A stretch of 64,000 nucleotides of DNA from Anthopleura xanthogrammica (Eukaryota > Cnidaria > Anthozoa > Actiniaria > Actiniidae): contig OZ025213.1 in the NCBI GenBank assembly GCA_964019055.1, positions 620,001 through 684,000 of the forward strand, written 5' to 3'. A program made the position numbers and the translations under genes. The notes below the pieces were generated by a model that saw only the letters and a list, made by a program, of their open reading frames with translations, did no database searches and was not told the origin of the DNA. Below are positions 49,148 through 61,700 of this stretch, piece after piece (within the stretch, counting starts at the first letter, position 1; every line of letters begins with the position of its first letter).

Positions 49148-52100
49148 ATGTCATTACAGACGAAAAGACTGTTCGTTGGAGGACTCAACTCTGGAACCAA
49201 GCAACAAGATATAAGGTAATATATAGTAAGCTTATATGTACATCAATAATGCTATTTTCTCAGTTGTAAAATCGTATCCTGAGATGTACATACCTCGTTC
49301 AGCTTTAACACTGCACTGCATTGGCAATAAGCCTATTTTAAAACGAAATATTTGTATTAAAATGCTTGAATAATAAGCTTATTTTGCTAGTGGAAAAATA
49401 GAGTACCATAAAATTAGTATCATATTATTCTATGGTACAGCTGTATGTAGATTTATAGAGTATGTCATAACATCTTGACTGTTTACAGGGAAAGGTTCAA
49501 GACATTTGGTTCTGTATCATCAGTGGAGGTTCACGTGAGACCAAAAAGTGAAGGTAGGTACAAGGAAGATATCATGCTACTGAAAATAACATGGCATATC
49601 ACATGCAATCGAAGCTCTCCAGGGCTTAAAATAATGGCTAGTCATACGCCGGCCAAGGTGTCTGGCCAAATACATTTTGTGACCGGTCATTGCCAACTTT
49701 TGAATGGTCAAAAATGATTAATAATTAACCAATTATTAATGGTAATTTTCAGTAAATAAGTAATTTCCACTATGGAAAGGTCTGCAAATGCATGCGTTTG
49801 ATAGCCTCAATATTTAAGCCTACAACATATCACTAAAATTATTATTAATCGTGATTGTTACTGCTGATTTTCATACATTTTGCAGGTCCACATCAGCCTT
49901 TGGCTGCCTGAAAATTAACCTGCATTACCAAATAAAGTATTTTCAAATATGACTGCTCAACATGTCCATTCAAAACTGTATTTGACCTATTAAGTATTAA
50001 ATTTGGCCAGACATTGACCGTTGATCGGTTGTTATTTTAAGCCCTGTGCATGTGTTGCAGGAATGAATAACATTTATTGCATATAGTACCACCCACCTCC
50101 CTGATAGTACTAAATTTATCATGATTTTGGAAAATGAACACTTGGATCTTGAAGTAATTTTTATTAAAAATTTCTTTAATTTCATTTTTATCTTAAAGGT
50201 TTCCCAGAGAAAACCTTTGCTTATGTTGACATTGATGCACCGGACGCAAACATTAAAAGATGTAAGTGGGTATTGATCAATGTATTGTATAGCACTATAT
50301 TATCTCATTTCACACTCATTCATAATTATCACTTCTTTTATTACTTAGGTATAACAATGCTTAGTAACACTAAGTGGAAAGGAGGTATACTCAAAATACA
50401 ACTGGCAAAGGAGAGCTTCTTATCCAGGTATGAAGGGAATATGCTATTCTTGGGGTACATATTACATCATAGCCACCATGTTGGTTGATGATAACAAAGC
50501 ATTCCTCATTAGCTTCTCTTGTTATATCAACCAACATGGCGGCTGTTTCATTGTTATTTATATCTCAAGGGATTTTGAGTTATGTTGTTGCACCCCAGAA
50601 ATGCCACTTCTCACACTCATGCATGTTTTGGTTTTAGGCTTCAAAGAGAAAGGGAGGAAATAAAGTCAAAAGGTGATGGAAAGAAATCTAAAGTTTCATC
50701 ACCACCGTCAGAATTAGCCAAAGCAGCACCAAATGCTCTACCTGGTACTCTTATTCCTGGAAAAAAGAACTGGGTTGTTGGTAAGTTTGGTAGAGTTTTA
50801 CCTGTTGTTCACATGCGTCAAACAGGAAGCCATAAAATTTGCAGGATAGATCCCAGTAAAACTGTGCATAACTTGAAGAGGATCAAAGATGATAGTGATG
50901 AGAAGCCTGTATCAGAGTTGACTTGGAGTTTAGAGAAAGAGAATAAGGTTCTGGTTAATGGTAATAAGCATGAGGAGGACAGTGATGATACTGACAGTAG
51001 CTCATCAGAACAAATTGGTGGTAAAACTAATTCTGCGCCAGCAAACAAAAAGAAAAAAAAGAACTCAAGGAGAAATGAAATTGAAAATATAGATGAAAGT
51101 GGAGATATGGAATTATTTGAAGGAAAAAGCAACAAGGAACACTCTTCTTTGAAGAATTGTCTTACAGAAAAAACAAGTGACGATGAAGATGGACTTGAAA
51201 GCTTAAATGCAGAAGAGGGTAGTAGAAGATTCGATGATAATGTCATCAAAAATGATTCTCTAGGTAACATTGACACTGCTGAAGAAAATATTGAATCATT
51301 GCCTCCAGCTAAGTTAAAGAAAAAGAAAAACAAGAAAAAACAAAAAGCATCAGTTTCAAGTGATTCTGATCAAATGGATTCTATCCCTCAAGATTCGTCG
51401 GATGACAGGATTGAAAAGAAGAAACGAAAAAGTAAGGTTAAGAAAGAAGATCAAAGAGCAAAGCCGCAGGAAAATTCTTTTGAAAGCACAGAAAATAAAT
51501 CGATATTATTAGATGGTAAAACAGATTTACAAAAAACACAAAATGATTCTGAAAAATACTACGTTGCACGAGATTTGAAAACTAACTTAGATGAAAAAAT
51601 AGATAAAAAGAAAAAGGAGAAAAAGAAAGATAGAAAAAGAGAAAATAAGTCGAAAGATGGCATGGTATCTGAAAATGAAACTATCACAAATGAACTTCAA
51701 ATCAGCAAAAAGAAAAAACGAGAAAAGGAAAATAAAAAAGGTTATGAAGAAGTCAAGATTGCTGAATCAAGCGAGGAAAACAATGACAAACCAAAGAAGA
51801 AACCAGTAAAAATATACGAAGAGAATTCAGCGAAGAAACAAGCCTCAAACGAGAAGAGACTGCGAGCAGCCAAAGAACGAGAAGCTAGTTCACTGTCAAA
51901 ACAATCTGTTATTGCATCAGCCTTGAAAAATCTGGATTGTAATGACGAAAAAGTGAAGAATCCCAAACACATCAAGTTTGATGAGGAATATGAAGAAGTG
52001 GAACAAGTGGTTGGAGAAAAGGAAAAGAAAACAGAAGGAAAGGTAGGATTTATTTACACACTAATAAAAATCTACTAGACTAGACTACAATCGGTCGTAT

Positions 52101-54167
52101 ATAGCATCTGGACTAGCATTTTGGAATATATGCCTTATTTAGCACGAGAATAAAATTTTACCGAAGATAAGCTGTTTGGGTGTTCAAATTGTTCTGGGGT
52201 AATAAACATCAATAAACTGATTTTCTATTTGAACCTCCTCCATCCGACCATCTTATTAGTGATCAAAATTTTGAACCTTAGAAATCCGACCATGTCCAGA
52301 GATTTAAGCCTTCAATCCGACCACACCTCATAAGTATCGGTCCATTGTTCTCTTGTTCAGATATCAGGTTCCAAGGCCTCTAACTGGTTAGGTCTTGACG
52401 CGGCTAGTGATGATGATGATGATGATGATGAAGAGTTTGCTGATAAGGAAGATGAAGACCACTTATTTGCTGCAAAGCCACAGTTTGAAGGAGAAACGGG
52501 ACAAAAGGTTGGTATGGGTTGGTAAATTTCGTATTTCAGGTTTTTGTCATTAGTAAACGTCACAGCCGCCATGTTGAATGAATTTCACATAAGATATTTG
52601 ACCAATATCCTTCAACATAGTGGCACATTTTCAACTATCCTCCATCCGTGTAGTTTCTTTCATATTTATGAGATTTTCATTCGCTTTTCTTTCATTTCAG
52701 TTGTTTAAGCTTCAAAAGTCGTACAGAGGTGATAGTAGGTTTCAACTCGATGAGCGGTTCGCTGAGAATGACGATGAATCAGAAGATGATGAGAATGATG
52801 CAAGAAAGCACTCTGGGATTTACTCTAGTGACAGCGAAGTAGAGGCAACCAATGAAGATGATATCAGCAAACAGTTGTCACGTGAGAAAGACTTGTCAAT
52901 GTCAGTGCTTCGTGGTATCCTTGGACACAACATAGGAACCAAATATGGAGAGAGTTCCTCAATGAAGGAAAGATTTACGTAAGTGAAAACCTCTTACCTT
53001 ATAGTAACACTCTTACGGTCCGAGCTTTCTTACATTGTTATCCAATTCAGATGTAGAATTAAAATTTACATGAGCTAAGTTGTCTTTCAAATGTATCCTT
53101 AGATCTTCGCTTTGCTACTTGCTCCTGATTGGCTGAAGCTGGAATGCTTTGTTATCATTCTATATTATGATTGGTTAACATTTTTTCATCCAGGTATTGA
53201 CTTCTATCTGTTATTTTTCAGCGATTCCAGTTTGATTCGTTATGATCCAACAAGAGACGATCATGCGCAGTTTGAACAAAAGCCCAAGAAACAAGACGAC
53301 AGACCTGAGCCTGCAGTCAAAGAGAGTCAGCAGGAAGCTACAGAAGTCATGCGCATTGCACCTGAAGTTACAACGGAGAAATTTTATGACGTTAAAACAA
53401 ACGTCTTGACTGAGATGTTTACGAAAAAGAAATCGGTAGGTTGTTGATGATGGTCAGTTTTTTTTTCTGGGGGGGGGGGGGGGGGGAGGGATGAGGAGGG
53501 GAGAAGGTAGGGGTGGGTGTAGGGTTTACCTAGATTCCCCTAAGTAGAGAATACACTCTACAGGCAGATAAACCGTTCAGAGTCACTCAAATTTTTAAAG
53601 ATTTTTCGATTCGCTTTTAGGATGATAACACTACATCATTCAAATTCCTGTCCGACAAAGATGTGACTGAAGATACAGAAGCTGGTGGTTCAAACTGGGG
53701 AGTGACGGAAGAACTGCGCTCAAAACCTTGGAATCCTGTAATGTTACCGTACGATAGCAGTGGTGATGAGGAAGAGGATATGGAACACGAGGAGGAACAG
53801 GAACACGTCCACACAGCTACAGAAGAGCCGTTCTTCTTTCATTTTGGGGACTCAGAATTAGAAAGACGTGTAGACGGTAAGGTTTAGATGTGTGTTGTTT
53901 TTAGGGTTTTCTAAGTCAGCTGCCGCTGCTTTGGGGGTCGATTCATTTTTCTCAAACTGACCTTTATGTTTTCAAAAAGGGTTAAAGTGTGTTTTTCTCG
54001 TGTTCACAGACGAAGAGCATTTGTTTATGAGAACACATAGTATAGACGAACTGAACGAACACTGGATCGCAACAAGATCTAACCTGACTCAAGATTACAA
54101 GAAAAAACACAAAGATTCCATGAAGAGACAAAGTAAAATGGCGGCAAAGAGAGCTAGAATGAGATAG
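49148..54167 (+). CDS. NOL8: NOL8-like nucleolar RRM protein
   Basis: Ten exons in phase: 49148-49215, 49489-49553, 50199-50261, 50349-50427, 50638-52042, 52361-52507, 52701-52978, 53222-53435, 53621-53876, 54010-54167, giving 910 residues (human about 1167). The start is the ATG giving MSLQTKRLFVGGL, directly before RNP2 of an RRM (about residues 4-80; the RNP1-like segment is KTFAYVDID). A conserved family block follows, GKFGRVLPVVHM then YDPSK-like RIDPSKTVHNLKRI and SELTWSLE. The large exon 5 encodes a low-complexity Lys/Glu/Ser region typical of nucleolar proteins. The C-terminus keeps the family blocks SNWLGLD, LFKLQKSYRGDSRFQLDERF, RYDPTRDDHAQFE, PFFFHFGD and the final basic KKKHKDSMKRQSKMAAKRAR. 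NOL8 acts in the nucleolus in ribosome production and binds Rag GTPases in mammals. The reading frame remains open upstream of the chosen ATG to a possible splice acceptor (CGATCCAG), so a longer N-terminus is possible. Confidence 0.9.
50470..50546. repeat. Inverted repeat in NOL8 intron 4
   Basis: AGCCACCATGTTGGTTGAT and its complement ATCAACCAACATGGCGGCT are separated by about 40 bases. It looks like a minimal MITE or its remnant. Confidence 0.5.
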
Positions 54168-54437
54168 GTACACACACATACGATAAGGTACAGTAAAGTA
54201 TGATACAGTAAAGTACTGCATATGAAGGTGATGTACAGTAAAGGAGCTAGAATGAGATAGGTACCACATACGAGAAGGTACATTAAAGTATGGTACAATA
54301 AGGACAGGTATGTGTATGTATGGGGAATGGTGGTACAGGAAAGGAGTGGTAGAATGAGATAGGTATACATAGGACAAGGTACAGTAAAGTATGGTACAAT
54401 AAGAACAGGTATATTGATGATCAGGGAAGGGTTATTC
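54151..54437 (+). repeat. 93-100-bp minisatellite overlapping the NOL8 stop codon
   Basis: Three diverged units start with GAGCTAGAATGAGATAGGTA (54151), GAGCTAGAATGAGATAGGTA (54244) and GAGTGGTAGAATGAGATAGG (54344). The first unit contains the last four codons and stop of NOL8, so the array arose by duplicating the gene's end. Units also share AAGGTACAGTAAAGTATG. Confidence 0.85.
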
Positions 54438-54652
54438 AAGGAAAGAAAGGTTATTTACAGTGAGGTGTAAATACTTTCCACATTAGTGTAGGATACCATG
54501 CCATTCCAGGAGCTTTGATAACATGATTATCAAAATAATTATCTTTATTTCGTATATAAAACAATAGACATCATTTTAACCAATAATTAAATGATTCACT
54601 TGGTCTTCGAAAACCTTCCCATGCACATGTAAGCCACTGTTTATCATCTGTA

Positions 54653-54815
54653 TAGAGGCTTTGTACCATCACGTGATGGCAGCCATGACAGGAGGCACAA
54701 CAATTCATTCTCCCCTCGGAAACTGAATTCTTTCTCATGTAAACCAGATTGGACCAGATTCAATTGTTCCTGCCTCCTATCATGGCTACCATCACGTGAT
54801 GGTGCAAAGCCTCTA
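54653..54815. mobile_element. MITE with 53-bp inverted repeats
   Basis: The left arm TAGAGGCTTTGTACCATCAC then GTGATGGCAGCCATGACAGG is matched by the right arm CATGGCTACCATCACGTGAT then GGTGCAAAGCCTCTA. Over about 53 bases the arms differ at only a few sites, so it is relatively young. No open frame. The TA at each end would fit a TA target duplication. Confidence 0.8.
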
Positions 54816-55049
54816 TTACTATAAGGGCAGCGAGTATAGATTTTTGTCCAAATTTTCGTTGAATTTAACGAGAGATTTTTAGTTTCTTTTGTCATATCAA
54901 CGCAACAGGACGGGCACGTCATTCTCTAGGGAATGATCTCAAACCACTTGTTTGTCTTCGACTGACAGTTTGCTATTTCTATATCATGATCAAAAGAATT
55001 AACAGTTATTAATTTGGCTAGTAGAAATCAATATAATAATCAGACAGTC

Positions 55050-55310
55050 GCTACCTTCAAATACCCTGAAACAGCCTCTGGGCTAATCTAATTCAGAGCA
55101 TGGCTAACTCACAAATCTAAGCCTGAAACAGCCTCTGGGCTGATCTAATCCAGAGCATGGCTAACTCACAGATCTAAGCCTGAAACAACCAGTGGACCTG
55201 ATTAGTCAGGGTATGGCTGACTCGCGTATCAGATTGGAATTTAATGAAATTAACCGGAGAACCCGAAGAAAACCCTCGAATCAAGCGAGAGACTATCTGG
55301 ATGAAACAAT
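55050..55310 (-). repeat. SINE-body-related tandem repeat
   Basis: Units of about 60 bases with CTGAAACAGCCTCTGGGCT and GCATGGCTAACTCACA occur three times, followed by the AACCGGAGAACCCGAAGAAA body. This matches the 3' part of the SINE at 25925-26170 with the monomer amplified. Confidence 0.65.
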
Positions 55311-55775
55311 CATATTGAAGGAATCACTCACGTGACATACGATTAGGTGTTCGATTCGAACTCGTTTATACGACATTTTTCTCATTTTAGCATGCGTTCA
55401 TTTTAGCATGCGTCTACTACGGCGCACCGCTGAACAGCTGGACTGTGTTTTAATGGAACACCGCTGAACAGCCGGACTGTTTTTCACTAAAAAAATATTT
55501 TAAAGAAAAGTACTTTTGGTCAGAATATTCTGTTGAGCTGTAGAAAAATAGAAGGGAAGTTTCTTGTTTATCCTTTGACTTGAATTATAAGAATGTTATT
55601 GTTGTATTTCGTGCGTTCTGATTGGCTCTTGAGTGAGTAATACTGAAGTACAGACGCACGGCCCACGCCACAAGGCATGACGAGTTTTCTTTGAGAAAAT
55701 CCTTTCAACATGAAAAACGTGTTTCCTTTCTTTGCTAAAAATCTACCTCTGGGATTAAGAAACGAAGCGTAGAAA

Positions 55776-58700
55776 TCAATTACGTTTTGTTGGTTTGATG
55801 GTTGTCCTGATCCACTTCAAGTACCGTCCAACATTCACATATGCTGTGTGACTGTAGTCCTTGTGGCAGCTCCTCGAAAAGGTATTCAAACCCCAGCTCA
55901 ACATCCCACCCAGAATCCATCTCTTCACTTGAGCATTCTGCACATGCGCGACCGAGAACATGAGCGGTGAACCGCTGTCGCTGATGCACGTGACACCATT
56001 GGTAGAGTAGCCGGCACAGATAAGCTTGTTGGAGTCGTAACGCCTTTGAGCCCACGAACATCGCTGCCGACGTGTGATAGTCACCTGGTCCTGCCTGAGG
56101 TTACCATGGATACGATGATTGACACCCTTGCCCCACCCAATGACCACGCCTTTGTTGCCTCTCACTGCAAAACGTTCTACTTCTTGTCTGGTGGGGAGAC
56201 AGATTGGTAAAATGTTCTCGGTGAAGTTAACGGGCTGTGATAGCTGTAACAAAGCGATGTTGGATGACAGTTTATTCAAATCGGCTTTAAAGCTGTTATG
56301 GATAACCACTCGCTTGACATTGAGCAGCTTTGGTTTCGGTTTTCCTTCACCTCGATAATACACGCCTAATTCTACCTTGATGAACTGAGGTTGAAGTGTG
56401 TAAGGACCAAGATGAAGGCAATGTGATGTTGCTAGGATCCATTCCTTGTCAATCAATGTACCCATACAAGCTTCGATGTCACCAAAGGCATCAAAATGAA
56501 GCAATGCAGTCCATGGCCAACTTCCTGGTTTAGTATCTTGCCAACCTCTTGCTGTAGGGACTTTGGCTTTTAACGCAATCCCACAACCTAAAAGATAAAT
56601 GCTATGTTTATAAGGAAAATGCATCTTACTCAGACAACATGCCAACAGTTGTAATGCTCTTAGGTTTTTTGTCAGCCTCTCTCAAGGCAGCAATTAATTT
56701 TTTCGACAGGCAGTTCATTTATCAGGCCAGAGAAATATGTGAACCTTCAAACCAAAGTATGGCTGGTCAAATGTCCAGAGAAGGGGAATTATTCCATTCA
56801 AGTGGTCATTTATTTGCAGCCTGGCTTGTATTAGTAGGTACAGATACTACACCAAAGTGGTGGTCATATCTTTCAGTCTCAGTTGTTCTATTACCATTGG
56901 AACTGACATAAACTAAGAATACCCTCTAGATTTACAAATTACAATTTGCAAAATGCTGAGCAAAGACTTGCCTGGAATAACCTTCCTCTTGTTGCACGAA
57001 AAGCCATCGATCGCCTTGTGATAGTTCTCCTTGCAGGAACACGTAAAACTGAAAATATAAGGAATAAGATTTCTCGTTAGAAAATCAAGGGTAGTGTAGT
57101 GGAAGACTTGGACTTGCATCACATGTGGGCATAGTTTGTCTCCCTTGATTCGAGGGTTTTCCTTCCTCGCAAAACCTAACGCGCTAAATTCCAATTCATT
57201 CTGTGAGTTAGCCATGCCTTGACTTAGATCAGCCCAGAGGTTGTTTCTGGGTTCGTTCTGTGAGTTAGCCGTGCCCTGACTTAGATCAGCCCAGAGGTTG
57301 TTTCAGGGTTCGATCTGGGAGTTAGACGTGCCCTAACTTTGTTCAGCACAGATGTTGTTTCAGGGTTCGATCTGTGAGTTAGTCGTGCCCTGATTTTGAT
57401 CAACCCAGAGGTTGTTACAGGGTATCGATAACATTTGAAGGATGAACGACAAGAATTCTCGTTAGCCTCTTTCACTGAAACCATCTTTGGCATAACATCA
57501 ATCAGTTACCTTCCTACTGTGTTGTTACAGAAGTGTTGACATCTGTTGAGGCTCGGAATAGCACACTCATCGATATCAAGGCACCGTCTCTCATTCCTCA
57601 ACTTAAATCCATTACGGCATCGACACCTATATGAGCCCACGGTGTTGGTACACAGCTCTTCACAGTCACCCGTGCCGCCATTTGCAGCGCACTCATCGAT
57701 GTCTTTACATCCCTTGCTCCTGAAGAGAAAATTAACAGGAAATGCACTTAGTTAACAAGGAATTGTCTCTTTGAGAGAAGTTGTTTATGAGCACCCAAGA
57801 GCATTAGGGGAGTTTGGAGGAGGAGTGGAGGTGTGAAGGATGAGAGTAGGTAAACCACAAATGTTTTTGACACAACTACAGCAAAAGTACACGGATATAT
57901 TTGGGACTAGCTGTGCTTTCCTTTACGATACAGGGCGCGGCTATGAGAGGATTTTAAGGTAAAGAAACCAAAAATACCATTTTGTAATCTTTAGCTCTAA
58001 TTTACAGTGAGGAAACTCGTACCGTGAACACTTTCGGGTTTTTTCATACTTTTTTCTCCTTTATCCCTTGTGTTAATCGATTGGAAATATGATTTATTTT
58101 GAACAATAAGATTATTTGAGTTCAGTGCTTCATTTTCAGAAGGTTTGAAGCAGTAGAAAGTTCATAGAATAAAAAAATTAAAATATCAAGTGTTCATGGT
58201 TCGAGTGTCCTCACTGTAAGTGAGCTAGACCTTGATACAACTTGGTACTTGGTTGCTGACTGGGTTTATTTGTACTGACTTGATATCTACTTACGTTGGG
58301 TCTAGAACATAGCCTCTCTGACATTCACATCTGTATGTGCCAAACGAGTTGATACACGTGTGTTGGCCACACCCTCCGTTGTTTGTGTCACACTCGTTCA
58401 CGTCCAGACAAACTGTTTTATTGACGTTGGGAACAAACCCTGGATCACAGTCACACTTGTAGCTGTCGAGATCAATACAAATGAACATATTATTATTAGA
58501 GTAGAAAAACGGCAATGGACAAGGCATCCTTCAAACCAATCACAGTCCATGAAATCACTGGGACACGGCACGGTCACGAACAAGGTAAGGCACGGCTGTG
58601 CGGTGATTTATTCATAGTCATTTCTCATCAGCACAGTCAAGGCTAGAAAGGGTACATCTGGAAGGATTACCAAGATACACTAAGCCCATTAGGTTCAACT

Positions 58701-61700
58701 GAGTTGAGTAACGCCGATTTTGTAATGAGTGCGGAATGTCTACATATCAACTACATGTTTGTCTAGCTAACGTTGTTCGCCATTTCATTGCATTGCAGTA
58801 TATGATTCAGAGCCACACGTTCTTGTCACGTATCATCCTTTTGAAACTAAGAAAAGTCACAATTTTCATGACATACCTGCCAGGGAGATTGGTGCACTTG
58901 AAGCATGCTGGGATACCCTCCATACATTCATCGATATCCATACAACTTCCGGGCATCATGATATCCGGTATGTAACCATGGCGACACTCACATCGGTGAC
59001 TGCCTGGCTCGTTGACACAAATTTGTTCACAACCGCCATTCCTTGTTGAACATTCGTTGATATCTGCAAAAAAAGTGAGTACTATGAGCTAGTACTAAGC
59101 ATGGTAACTGTTGTCATGGATACCGTAGTCATGGTTACCGTACCTTCACATGTTTTGTTGTCTGTACCAAGTTTATGGCCGTTTGGACATTGACACTCAA
59201 ATCCACCGAACACATTCTTACAAGTGTGACTGCAGCCAGTGTTGCCAAACGAACATTCATTAATATCTGCAATAGAGAAGAATAGGCATCTAGTCTTGTG
59301 ATGAATTCACAATGCTTGGGCCAAGAGATGGTCAAACCTACCGTTACAAGTTCTTCCATCGCTATTTAGAAGAAAACCTGGTCGGCATGCACAGCGGTAA
59401 CTACCATTAGTATTAGTACAAATCTGGTCACAGTCGCCATTGTTCTTCACGAGGCACTCATCCATATCTGCCAAAATATAGTCGATGTTATGAATCCTAT
59501 ACAAGCTGCCAATAATTGGATTCAAGTATTGTCCACCTTACCTTGACATGTGACTTTATCCAGAGAAAGATAGTGTCCCCTTCGACATGCGCAGATGTAG
59601 CTACCAGGAATATTTAGACAAATATGGTGACACTTTTTTCCCTTACTGCATTCGTCGACATCTGTTAATAAACAAAACACAGACCAAATATGTAAGACCC
59701 CTTGCACCTGACGTCAAACCAGGTCAAGTTCAGTGAAGGAAAAAACAAAAGAATTTCAATCTCCTGAGAACTGAGACGTATTGTTTTGTCCTCCAAATTG
59801 AGCTGCATAAGAGTCTATACGAAACAAGTTTAGGATTATTAGTTGTAAAGTGCTTTGTGAAGCATTTTTTTTTTCGGAAAAAAAATTATGTATCAACGTG
59901 CATCGGCATCATCATGAAGCAGCGAAAAATCAACTAAGTTTAGGATTATTTCGTCATACCTGAGCATGTCTTGCCATCTGGATTCAGTTGGTAACCAGGG
60001 TGACACTTACATTGCGTGGTTACCACGCCACGTTTTATCGCATGAGTACAAGTGTGTTCACATCCACCGTTGCCTTGGGAACAGCTCAAGATGGCTGCTA
60101 AACAAAGAAGTGCAAAGACTCATCAGGAGAACAAGATACCAAGTGCCAAAACGGTAAGTAACCAAGCCACATGTTAATACATTTGATATAATGGTATAAA
60201 AATAATGGTGATCTTGATGCTGCATAATGATGATGATGGTCCATGATGATGCAGCGTGATGATAATGATGATGGTGATGATGATGCATGATGGTAATGTA
60301 CATGATAATACATGGTCATAATGATGATGCATGTGATGGTGATGATAATGATGATGGATGATGCGGATGCATAATGATACATAGCCATGATGATGGTCCA
60401 TGAAAATACATGATGCTGCGTGATGAAATGATGATACATTACGATTGTGATGATGATGCATGATGGTGGTAATGTACATGATAATACATGGTCATGATGA
60501 TGATGCATGTGATGGTGATGATAATGATGATGGATGATGCGGATGCATGATGATACATAGCCATGATGATGGTCCATGAAAATAAATGATGCTGCGTGAT
60601 GAAATGATGATACATTGCGATTGTGATGATGATGCATGATGGTGGTAATGTACATGATAATACATGGTCATGATGATGATGATGCATAGGATGATGAATG
60701 CTGATGTTGCATGATGATGATGGTGGTGGTAATGCGTTATGGTAAGAGTGATGATACATGGTGATGGTGATATCATGCTACCTACTTGCAGGTTTAACGG
60801 TAGCAGTGGTAGGAGCAGTACAATTCCGTTCATCAGACCAATCCCCACAATCATTAGCTCCATCACACAACCATATCCGGTCCATACAGACACCATTACC
60901 ACATCTAAACTGATAAGGACGACAAGGACAGCCTTGTTCATCAGACATGTCACCACAGTCATCCTGTTTGTCACATTTCCATCTTGAATCAATACATTTA
61001 CCGCTTGTACATCGAAACTGAGTCGTGAGACACTTGCTCTGAAGCACTGGAAGAGTGGTTGGTGGTGGTGGTGTTGTAAGCAACAAAGATGGATCTGACA
61101 AATTCAAATAGAGTTGGTAATATAAACTGAGAGACGTGACTTATGTTTTCGTACAAGACTGCTTGAAGATAACAAACGTCTCCTTAAGAGATTTCTCTGG
61201 GGAGGGGGGGTCGGGAGGGGGAATGGAGTGGACCTCAATTGATCCTTGATGTATGACGTCACGACTACCATATTGGATTGCCCTGATTAAAAAAAATAAT
61301 ATTGGATTACCCTAACAAAAGAAATGAAACATATATACGTATAAATAACTGTTGGTATGTGCCTGACAAAGAATTTACCTTGAGCAGTGTATGTGAGTCG
61401 AAATCCTTTTCTGTTGATGGATTTATCAGAAATAAATCTGACTATAATGACATTGGACGTTGACTGAAGAGAAAATACCGAAAGATCGCCACAAAACTTT
61501 CCAAGGGAAGGCGACAGGACAGTTATTCCATCATACACTTCTACATAATCATAACAATTACCAGCTGCAAATAAGAACATAATGTAATATGATAATGTAT
61601 TAGCTATCACTATGTTGTGCAGGGGTCTGGTGTGTAGTGAAGCACCATGTTGCATCATGTGTGGTGGCGTAGCGCTCGTATGACACACTTCTTTCATCAG

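Larger units (their letters stand above)
54438..55775. other. Convergent intergenic region between NOL8 and the CUB/EGF gene
   Basis: Holds a MITE (54653-54815) and a repeat block (55050-55310). No gene was recognised. Both neighbours end here, so it should contain two 3' UTRs; no perfect AATAAA was assigned with confidence. Confidence 0.5.

Noticed and set aside
50818..51333. 171-codon antisense frame in NOL8 exon 5
   Set aside because: Shadow of a Lys/Glu-rich coding exon; antisense of AAR/GAR-rich sequence rarely has stops.
60058..60992. Several His/Met/Ile-rich frames up to 185 codons
   Set aside because: They read through the GATGAT minisatellite and partly antisense or out of frame to the LDLa exon.
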